NCBI GenBank assembly: GCA_018343915.1
Contig: JABRWF010000004.1
Location: 1,922,001 to 1,986,000 of the forward strand
From: Agroathelia rolfsii
Lineage: Eukaryota > Basidiomycota > Agaricomycetes > Amylocorticiales > Amylocorticiaceae
Direction of reading: 5' to 3'
DNA: 64,000 nucleotides
Below are positions 55,532 through 64,000 of this stretch, in pieces. The stretch's first letter is position 1. Every line of letters starts with the position of its first letter. The notes under the pieces were generated by a model. That model saw only the letters and a program-made list of their open reading frames with translations, was not told the DNA's origin and ran no database searches. The translations under genes and the position numbers were made by a program.

Positions 55532-56776
55532 ATGATCATCGAAAAAAGCCAGGAGGCCACCATGCACATGCGCCCCCGCAGTGGGAGCAACAGCAGCAGG
55601 AGCAGCGTTAGCTCTGTCACCTCTGTCGTAGGTTGCGATTAATCAACTTGTAGAGAACGATCGTACTGAAGACATGGGGCAGAGCTCAGACACGACCAAA
55701 CCACCGCCATACACTGCGGAGACTCAGAATGCCAATACACCGGCGGACATCCTTCAAATATCCTCCGAGGCCGCACAGGCATTGCAGACGGGACAAGCTG
55801 TGAATCACATCTTCGTCCGCCCTAGACATCGAGAGCCTATCACTGGTAAGCACTGAACATGCTGTATTAATCCGTCTGTTGTATGTCAAGAGCTTACATT
55901 GTACAAAATAGGAACATTCATTATCGACCCAAGCCTCAAGTACCCTTCCCAAGACTCTTCGTCCTCAAGACGGGAGAGAGGCAGTGGACGGCGACGACGC
56001 AGCCGTGGGGGTCGTACCCGCCATGGCGGGTGGCATCATCACGGTCACTCCTCGGACGACGATGAAGGCGAGATCAACGCCCTCTTTCAAACGTACGGAG
56101 GCGGGTGCAATCTCAACATTGGTGTCGCATGTCCCGATGGGGTTTCCCGTCGGGCGCGCGTGTATGCTGAATCGCGAGGTGATCTGCGTGTAAACTTGGT
56201 ACGTTTCGACGGACTTCCCCCCCCCCCCATCTTCCAGTGGTGCTTAAACGACCTATTTAGCTCCCTTCTCCCTCAGATGGTCGCGTTCAACTAGAAGCAA
56301 GGTCAAGCCGAGGTGCGTTTTAGATCCTACCACTCACAAAACACTCATGCTAACACATTGATAATCTTTCAGGCGATATCGTTCTCCTCATCCCCCAATC
56401 CTACCGTGGTGCCATTCAGTTAAGCACACACCGCGGCGAAATGCACTTCCTACCACAGCTCTCGCAAGCGATGCGCACTGCGCTCTGGACACATGATAAA
56501 AAGATCATCATCCTCGGCGGATGGGACGCCGCTCCCACTACCCCTACTGCCCCTTCGACGGCATCTTCTTCTAATAAGGTGCAAGTCCTGGATGATTTCT
56601 GTAAACTCCAAGCGCGCAGCGGATCAATCTATGTCGGCTTTGCTGGCGAGGAGGTGCCAAGACCGGAGAGGAACTTTTTCCAGAGGCTAGGCAGGCGGTG
56701 GCGTGGTGAGGAAGATGGCGATCAAGTCAGTAGTAGAGGACGACATGGCGAGGAGGACGGTAGAAGAAGACGATGA
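55532..56776 (+). CDS. DUF7330-like protein, copy B
   Basis: Unknown function; family name tentative. Five exons. Starts MIIEKSQEATMHMRPRSGSN, then (exon 2) SSDTTKPPPYTAETQNANTP and ISSEAAQALQTGQAVNHIFV, then GTFIIDPSLKYPSQD, an Arg/Gly/His-rich linker (HGGWHHHGHSSDDDEGE), the core LFQTYGGGCNLNIGVACPDG, RGDLRVNL, a short exon LPSPSDGRVQLEARSSR, and GDIVLLIPQSYRGAIQLSTH, FLPQLSQAMRTALWTHDKKI, ILGGWDAAP, LDDFCKLQARSGSIYVGFAG, ending in a basic run RRRR. Stop 56774-56776. Cytosolic by the lack of a signal. Its twin lies 1.9 kb downstream; the older relative lies 7.7 kb upstream. Confidence 0.82.
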
Positions 56777-57452
56777 TGGGCAGGATCCCTAGTACTTGCT
56801 CAAAGTCACCTCCCTCCCCCGGTCGCCTTGCCTTTGCTTCGCTCGCACACACTCACCTTGCCTTCTATTCGCATCATATGTCATGCTACGCTTGTTTGGT
56901 AATAACTCCATCCCGGAGGTGTTATTCCCCCTTTTCTTTTGTGGTTTTTGATGTAAAATATCTTCTCTTAGCTGTATTACTAGTCTGCACTCAGGCTCGC
57001 GAATGTGGAATTCATGCTCTTTCAAATAAAAATGAAACAGTATATGATAGAGAAGAAAAATGGGAAGGAGAGATAAAGGCATTTAGGAGGTATGTTTGGA
57101 AAGAGGATAACCTCATTAAATTTGAGTTTCGCACTGGCAGACATTGATCGTGATATACATGGACACATGATGAATGCATACTAAGATGACTTTTATGTAC
57201 TCATCGTAGGTTGAAGAGGGAATATATGCGTACTAGTAGCATCTGGAATCATCATTAAAGAGTCTCTATAAAGAAAAGAAAAGGAGGTGTCGAGAATTCG
57301 ATCATTCAGAGCGGTACATGCACCGGCAGTGAGGCGATGATGGTATTCTGGATAGCCTTATAACCTGGGCCCGCAGCAGCGCGTAGCACCTTGACACAAT
57401 CGCCCCCACCATTCACTCAGTTGCTTAGATATTATAATAAAGTTACGGTATC

Positions 57453-58795
57453 ATGATCATTGAAAAAAGCCAGGAGGCCACCATAAGTGCTGGTGTGCGC
57501 CCTCGCAGTGGGAGCAGTAGCAATGTCAGCTCCGTCGTAAGCTATTTCATTTACATCCGGGAAATCATATCACTGGCATTCATGCTTTACGGAACAGAGC
57601 TCATATACCACTAAACCACCTCCATATTCTACGGAGGCTGAGAGTCCCTATATACAAGCGGACATCCCTCAAGTATCCTCTGAGGCTGCCCAGACATTGC
57701 AGACAGGGCAGGCCGTGAACAACGTTTTCATCCGCCCTAGACACCGAGAGCCCATCGTCGGTGAGTTCTGAACATGCGCATATCACATGCTATCGGGCTT
57801 ATACCCAAGAAACAGGAACATTCATCATCGACCCAAGCCTCAAATACCCTCCCCAAGGCTCTTCTTCGTCAAGATGGGAGAGAGGTGATGGACGACGCCG
57901 TGGGCGCCGTGACCGCCATGGCGGGCGGCATCATCACGGCCACTCGGACGACGACGAAGGCGAAATTAACGCCCTCTTTCAAACGTACGGAGGCGGGTGT
58001 ACTAATCTCAACATTGGTGTCACATGTCCCGATGGGGTTTCTCGTCGGGCGTGCGTGTGTGTTGAATCGCGAGGCGATTTGTATGTGAACTTGGTACGGC
58101 TCAATGGTCTACTTTATCTTTTGGTGGTGCTTAAATAAGCTCTTCAGCTCCCTTCTCCCTCAGATGGCCATGTGCAATTAGAAGCGAGATCAAGCCGAGG
58201 TGCGTTTACTCTTGCCATTATCCTATCATTTGCAATTTTTCATGCTCAAGAATCGATAATCACTCTAGGCGATATCGTTCTCCTTGTTCCCCTATCTTAC
58301 CGCGGCGCCATCCAACTGAGCACACACCATGGTGAGACGCACTTTCTACCACAGCTCTCGCGAGCGATGCGCACCGCACTCTGGACGCATGACAAAAAGA
58401 TCATCATCCTCGGCGGATGGCACGCCGCTCCTGTCATGCCTACTACACCTACATCTTCGACGGCGTCTTCCTCTTCGAATACCGCACAGGTCCTAGATGA
58501 CTTTTGCAAACTGCAAGCGTGGGGCGGGTCCATTTACGTCGGTTTTGCAGGCGAGGAGGTACCTCCACGGCCGGAGAGGAACTTTTTCCAAAGGTCAGGC
58601 AGATGGCGATGGGGTGAGGAGGAGGATGACCAAGTCAGTAGTAGGGGACGACATGGTGCCACACCGCTGCTTCACTCTCTCATACGCTCACCTTACCTGG
58701 CACCCTCATCATATGCTATGTTACGCTTGTTTGATAATCGTTCCATTCCAAAACTATTGTTGTTCCCCCTTTTGTCCTGCGATTTTGATGTGTAA
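57453..58795 (+). CDS. DUF7330-like protein, copy C, with altered C-terminus
   Basis: Near-identical tandem copy of the gene at 55532, with the same five-exon plan: MIIEKSQEATISAGVRPRSG, then SSYTTKPPPYSTEAESPY, VNNVFIRPRHREPIV, GTFIIDPSLKYPPQG, the His/Arg-rich linker, LFQTYGGGCTNLNIGVTCPD, LPSPSDGHVQLEARSSR, GDIVLLVPLSYRGAIQLSTH and LDDFCKLQAWGGSIYVGFAG. It differs at the end: after SRGRHG, copy B goes to a nearby stop, whereas here a deletion removes that stop and the frame runs 41 residues on into former 3' UTR sequence (ATPLLHSLIRS to LLSCDFDV, stop 58793-58795). The tail is hydrophobic and unlike the rest of the protein. The intron after SSR (58199-58268) is assigned by comparison with copy B. 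Confidence 0.78.
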
Positions 58796-59265
58796 CATTT
58801 TTACTCTGTTCAAAATTAGTCGTCTTAATAATTACTTGTCTGCACTCAAGCTCGCGGTTGTGTAATTCATGCTCTTCCAAATAAATAATGGAGTGGTATA
58901 TGATAAAAAAGGATAAAGGGAGAGAGGACAAGGACATCTATATCTAAAGAAATGAGGTGCAACAAGGTCCAAATGCGTTTAAAAGCATTTGTCCGGTATG
59001 CGTATTGAAAAAAAAAAGTAGATTTGGGAAAGAGGGTAACCTCACATTGAGTTCGAGCCTTGCAGCAGCAGCAGACATTGATCGCGATATATGCATGGTA
59101 TATACATACCAAGATGACTTGTATATATTCATCATGATAGAAGAGATCCGTACTAGCTAATAGCATCTGACGTCATCATTAAAGAGTCTCACTAAGAAAA
59201 AGAGATTGAAGCTTTCAAGAAAATTCGATAGACGAGAAAAGAAATCGATTGATTGGGAATTCGAT

Positions 59266-61302
59266 CTAGAGCGCTAGTGAGGCGAGCGAGGCCGCGAGCG
59301 CGACACCCGCCATCGAGACAGGCAGCATGAAGTTGGCTGACGCTGCTGATGAAGATGTACTGTTCGACGAGCTTGAAGCCTTTGCGGCGGAGGTTTGATT
59401 GTAAGGGAAGGACGTGTTCTTGTTCGTCTCCAGGTACATATTGGCAGTGGGGATCTTAGAGCACTTGCCAATGGGCTCAAGCTAGTAGGAGTCCATGTGA
59501 GATTCCAAGTTAATAGAGTTGGAAATCGTGCTTACAGTCAGCTTAGGCGTGAAAGAAAGGGCCAATGGGAGAGTGTAGCCGATGGCCAGGTCGACAGTCT
59601 GTTGGAAGAGATCGTGCTCCAGGACAATGAAACTAATGGTAAATAGCTGTCAGAAAAAAGGGGAGAATTAATAAATGCGAGATCTGCTTACCCGGTGTCA
59701 ATAGCAGTCGCGTTGTTAAGAATGTTCTCGAATGTCTGGAATGACTGAGGGCCAGTAACCAGACCGCCGGGAACCCTCCAGTCTGATCATGATGTTTTAG
59801 CAACAATGAAAAAATCGCAGCATGATGTGAGGACTCACCGTTGGTATCGAACTGACCACCACCGGGAGTGCGGGTCCAAATGATAGGAACCAAGCCCATG
59901 GCAAGACTGATAGCACGAACACGATCATCTATTCATTTGGTCAGTTGATGGTGAATAAACTGAATCAGATGTTGTACTCACCAATATCGCCGTAAGGGGG
60001 ACGCATAGTGGTCTATAATGCATGGTCAAGAAAATGTTAAAACATTCCAACGTCTGGCGCTGCTTACGGGGGTGACACCAAGAACTGTCTTGATGGCCTT
60101 GCGCGTCCATCCAAGCTCAGCGACGATTTCTGCAGTACTCAAAGATGTAAGGTACTGCCATGATCAAATAATCAGTTAGATTTCAAGGCAGATAACTATC
60201 ACTTCATCGACGACTAACAGGGTGGGACCAGGTATGAACAGAGATCTCGTGTCCTTTCATGTACTCCTCGATGAGAACGTTAGGACGCTCGATAACACGG
60301 GAACCGACGGTGAAGAAGGTCGCCTGGATATCCTTCTCATCCAAGAAGTCCAAGAGCGGCCTGTTATAATCTTAGTATAAACTGGTATTATGATAAGACA
60401 TTTTGATGGTATACTGACTGGGCTAAAGAAAAGTTCAGACACGGGTAAAACGACAATGATAAAACAATAGTTGACTTACTGTATGGCGAAGGTCCATCGT
60501 CAAAGCTGACACCCCAAGTATACTTCTCAGGGCAGGCAACAATGTCAGTCTCCCCTACATATACCAGTTAGTCACATTGATACTAGGCGGGCCAAACGAT
60601 CCAACATACTAGTCCAACCACCGCAGGTCCACCAGCCACGGCTCTCAGCATCGGCCGCGGCCGAAGGATCATTAGCACAAGTTCCATCAGTAGTAGGATC
60701 AATGTCGGGGATGTTCCATCCATCAAGTTCCTTCAGCCACTCCTGGACCTCAGGCGAAGCTGCGTAGATAAGTCGTATGAGACGGTCGTTAAGGAACGCA
60801 TTATAATGGAATAGCTACTTACAGGTATCAGGGTGCTTGTCCTGGGCAGGCCAAGCAGAAATATTGAAAACGACTGCTCAAGTGTGAGCATCAAAAAGAT
60901 TACAGCTATTTTGTAAGACAACTTACAGGGAGTTGGTATAGGAGGAGCACCGGAGTAGGTGGGCGTGGATCCGGAAGAATAAGACCAAGTGACAGTCTCG
61001 GTTACCTGGGTAGGCATGCCGGACATGACGGAGCTAAGAGGTGGGACCGTAAATGAGCCAGTAGCAGGAGCAGCAGTGCCGGTGGGCACGCTGGCCGTTG
61101 CAGAAAGCGAGATTGTGCCAGACACCGAGGCGCTAGATGCAGAGGATACACCAGATGCCGCTACTGATGCAGTTGCACTGGAGGAAACAGCTGCGGAGGA
61201 GCTGGTGCCAGCCTGACGTCTGTGGCCGCGGCGGTCATTGACACCGCGCGCGCTGGTGCAGGCAGCGAGAGTTAAAAGAGCGGTAAGAAGCTGAAATTTC
61301 AT
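59266..61302 (-). CDS. GPI-anchored chitin deacetylase (CE4)
   Basis: Polysaccharide deacetylase converting wall chitin to chitosan. Signal peptide MKFQLLTALLTLAACTSARG, then a Ser/Ala/Thr-rich region (residues about 30-95). The NodB domain shows motif 1 WGVSFDDGPSPY, motif 2 EISVHTWSHPTLTSLS (metal His pair), motif 3 MRPPYGDIDDRVRAI, motif 4 WTRTPGGGQFD and motif 5 IVLEHDL, so all catalytic blocks are present. Downstream GYTLPLALSFTPKLTLEPIG, a Ser-rich stretch with N-x-S/T sites (ASSSSNSTSSSAAS), and a hydrophobic C-terminus (LPVSMAGVALAASLASLAL) fitting GPI attachment. At least ten exons; stop 59266-59268. Such enzymes matter for basidiomycete wall integrity. Confidence 0.92.
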
Positions 61303-62029
61303 GGTGAAAAAGAAAGAAAATAAGGCACGAAGTAATGACTGTGAGGGAAGGGAGGTGACGGCGTCAGGCCAGCAAAAGTAAGGAGGAACGGTGAGAGACA
61401 AGTGAGCAACCCGTTAGTGCATGGTTGAGGTCTTGGCACAGCGGAGCTCGAACCCTTGCCGGCCTAACGGCTGGCGGTTATGCCGACATCGACCCGCAGG
61501 GTTGTATACGCATGTTCTGATAATGCATAGTGCAAGAGGACATTCGTGAGCAGCGCCAGAGGAGGATTGCAAGACAGAGCGAGTTCAGTAAATAAAGAAA
61601 GAAAGAAAGATAATCTTAGTCCAGCCTGTGTTATTTCTGACACAGTTGTTTATAGCCACAGCACGTGACCTTTCATCGTCACGCGCAGTTTATAAATGTG
61701 CTACTCATCGGCCTGCGCTGCACAATATATCCGCACAGACATAATTACATTGTCAAGAAACACGAATGTTAGTAGATATATAGTGTGTGCATCCTATGTA
61801 ATGAGATAGTACAGATGCAAAAGGCAAAAGAGAATATGCAGATGAAATAGCGGTGCAGGAGAAATAATAAAGACAAAGAAAAGGAAAAGAGTATGTATGA
61901 GACAACAGAGTGACTAGGAGATAACAAACCACGCCGGAGAGGATGCGTGAGGTATGATGCAAGCGATAGAGAGAGAAAAAGACATGTTATATAAGTACAA
62001 AAGTCCCGGAGGAAAGCTGACCAGCAATG
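61303..62029. other. Intergenic region with GAAA microsatellite
   Basis: No gene supported. Contains a short (AAAG)n run at about 61594-61612 and a tRNA-like B-box motif on the minus strand near 61446-61457, too degenerate to call as a tRNA. Confidence 0.5.
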
Positions 62030-64000
62030 CTATCGCGAAGCTAATGTAACTTTGTCCGAAGACTCGTATTCAATATGATCTGCTGCAAGCCTGAGTGTTA
62101 GCACTCGATCATCAGAGACCATGATAATCTCGTCTCGACTGTAAGGTCGAGGATACGAGTTATTATAGTACGTTTGAGATGACCCTATTAGACATATAGA
62201 GTTATTATACAATGGTTGGCGATCAATATAGATAAAGGAGGCGTACCATATGAGTTATAACCCTGTTGATTGTACATGTTCGGATGTTGTTGATAAGACA
62301 GGTGAGAGCTGTTAATGGTAGATGGCGGTGCGTCGGCAAATAGAAGGCGCAGGTTGTTTCCTTGGATGACTTGGGACATTAATCCGCTCTCAACATGTCG
62401 TATCTCGACAAACGTAGGCTCAAACGCCAAAACATAGGGGAAATGCAAAGCTGGAATGAGTTTCAACGTCAGATCAAACTCAGAAAGAAGGGTAGGCAAG
62501 TGCACACCAAAGCCTGTTGGGTTGCCTTCCCAATGAATCATAAAATCTTTCCTTGACCACCGACCAATCCGGTTGACATAAAACGCGAATTCTATATAAT
62601 CCCTGCTCTGTCAACACATCCAGGCACGGCCAGGGAAATGAAACTGACCATCATAACAAAGCAGGAACTCATTATCAATACGATAAATAGCCATTGGCTT
62701 GATATTCTCCCGTTTACGTATAAAGTCCAGGGATTCATCAGCGGGGTCGAGTAAGCCCTGAGTGTCCAGTGTCTCGAGGTCCACGATCTGGAATCCCTTC
62801 AAACAGCCGATACAGAGCCGAGTCCTCAAGAAGAAGTGAATAGAGGTTGACTCGACGGGGATATAAAATTCCTATTCAAGTGTCAAATAGGCTTGTTTAT
62901 GACATCAGATGATCGCTGACGCTAACCTTGAACGGCTCCAATGTGTCGTTGCCGCCTTGCAGAAGTTTCTTGAATGTTGGCTTGCTCCTTCCGCGTACGT
63001 TTTGGTCGATCGGTTCCAGCGTCTTAATGGTGCTTGACAAGGGACTGGACTTGACAATGCAGACCAGCGTCCTGCCCAGACATACACCCGCCTTGAAGAA
63101 GGATGTATGGGACGATATACGCTTGGCACGTTTGAGTCCCGCATTGGGGTCCGTGGTACTTATCGCCTCAAAGGGTATTGCAATCACTTGTCGTTCTGTA
63201 GCAGATGAGTTGATCCATTAGCTAGAGTTGATGAAAGAAGATGGACCATGTACCTGACAAGACAATGAGGAGTTGATATTCCTCCAGGAAATCAATCTGC
63301 GACACATCCAATAGCTCAAGAACCTTCACTGGAGAACGATGAGGATCGCGTAGGTCCGAGAGGTATACACCATCGTCAGTGCCGTAGACCACTTTTTGAC
63401 CGCCATCTGTATCAATCGACTCATTAAGCCATGGTTCGTAACAGCCCAGTTTAACATTTTGGCAACTTACGGAAAGGAGCCGCACACTTGACTTTGTTCA
63501 TTCCCACGAAAAAGCCTTCGCTGAGGACCCTCATATCGAATATCGAGCTCCGTTCCCGCATCGCCTCCTGTTGCTTTGTTATGGTCTCGACCCACTTCCG
63601 CTGGCTGACATACGTATTGGCCCACAGCGTGATCTGATAATGCTTGCGACCCAAATGGACAAACGTTATCGAGTGACCACCTTTTTCGGGACGAACAGCG
63701 ATGTTAGGAGCGTAAGGCGCGCCTTTCGTGAAGGAGCTCTTTTTGACAAGGTGGCGAGCATTCTTGCTCCTAAGGGTGTTAGTGGCCTGTTCGTCTGGTG
63801 CATAGATCAAGAGAAGCTCGAGGGGTATTGGCTATTTTTCGGGGTAATGTCTCTATTGACTAACACATTCAAAATGTCAAATGCATTATGACTTACTCGT
63901 CGGTAAACTTTGTACTGTTCGTTCTTACTCTTCTGTTTAACAATTAAGAGTGCATGGTCGAACAGGAACACGATCAAGTCCCCTGAATCGCCGCCTTGAC
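62030..64000 (-). CDS. Rho1 GEF (Rom1/2-like), C-terminal part
   Basis: Homologue of yeast Rom1/Rom2, guanine nucleotide exchange factors that activate Rho1 for cell-wall synthesis and integrity signalling. The gene runs off the right edge; the DH domain is outside. At the edge the PH domain is visible (DLIVFLFDHALLIVKQKSKN, EQYKVYRR, and HSITFVHLGRKHYQITLWAN with SQRKWVETITKQQEAM). The CNH domain follows: VVYGTDDGVYLSDLRD, PVKVLELLDVSQIDFLEEYQ, LLIVLS, then SHTSFFKAGVCLGRTLVCIV, LEPFKEFYIPVESTSIHFLR, RLCIGCLKGFQIVDLETL, FMIHWEGNPTGFGVHLPTLL and FEPTFVEIRHVESGLMSQVI. It ends EYESSDKVTLASR, stop 62030-62032. At least seven introns. The order PH-CNH is diagnostic of this family. Confidence 0.9.

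Larger units (their letters stand above)
55426..59205 (+). repeat. Tandem duplication of a 1.9-kb unit
   Basis: Two head-to-tail copies. Unit 1 spans roughly 55426-57275 and unit 2 roughly 57355-59205 (offset about 1921-1925 bp). Near-identical landmarks: promoter TATAACCTGGGCCCGCAGCA, start ATGATCAT(C/T)GAAAAAAGCC, all exons and introns in order, and 3' flank ATCATTAAAGAGTCTC. Each carries one DUF7330-like gene. Confidence 0.85.

Noticed and set aside
61440..61510. tRNA-like sequence on the minus strand (GGTTCGAGCTCC B-box-like motif)
   Set aside because: T-stem pairs only about three of five positions and no acceptor stem closes; at most a decayed tRNA or tRNA-derived element.

Overview
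The window looks like nuclear DNA of a basidiomycete fungus, most likely an Agaricomycete. Nearly every gene is cut by short introns (about 40-80 nt) with GT...AG ends, spacing is tight and both strands are used. The families present (BEM46 hydrolase, ferric-reductase-type oxidoreductase, TKL and FunK1-like kinases, GPI-anchored chitin deacetylase, DUF7330-like proteins) are typical of such genomes. All gene models were spliced by eye from reading frame, splice motifs and family resemblance; no transcript data were available.

Layout. 1-7.2 kb holds housekeeping genes: the 3' part of a TFIIIC WD40 subunit, ribose-5-phosphate isomerase, the TFIIH subunit TFB5 (with a 16-nt microexon) and a BEM46-like hydrolase. 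7.2-16.8 kb is gene-poor and carries three related secreted hydrophobic proteins with similar TATA spacing, the third with an internal 48-bp tandem repeat. 16.8-25.5 kb has a serine-rich membrane-anchored protein, a Cue1-like ER ubiquitin-binding protein, a small subunit of serine palmitoyltransferase and a ferric-reductase-like flavocytochrome. 25.9-27.9 kb has a TKL-like kinase with an unclear 5' end, back to back with a broken FunK1-like kinase fragment.

28.3-47.3 kb is dense core biology: divergent ribosomal protein genes eL28 and uL1, an SCI1-like nuclear protein, an SDE3/MOV10-type RNA helicase, ARP8 (INO80 complex), a RING protein, DBF4 (activator of Cdc7 kinase) and a gamma-tubulin complex component. 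A 94-bp MITE-like inverted repeat lies between the SCI1-like and helicase genes. A tRNA-Pro(AGG) with an intron follows at 47.4 kb.

47.8-59.2 kb is accessory in character: a DUF7330-like gene, a GH78 alpha-L-rhamnosidase with two consecutive 14-nt exons, a Q-rich conserved fungal protein, then a fresh head-to-tail duplication of about 1.9 kb carrying two more DUF7330-like genes. The window ends with a chitin deacetylase and the 3' part of a Rho1 GEF (PH and CNH domains), both connected with the fungal wall. The genes do not form one obvious pathway. The most unusual items are the microexons (two of them encoding the core of a GH78 motif), the DUF7330 duplication with a lost stop codon, the secreted hydrophobic family and the MITE-like hairpin.
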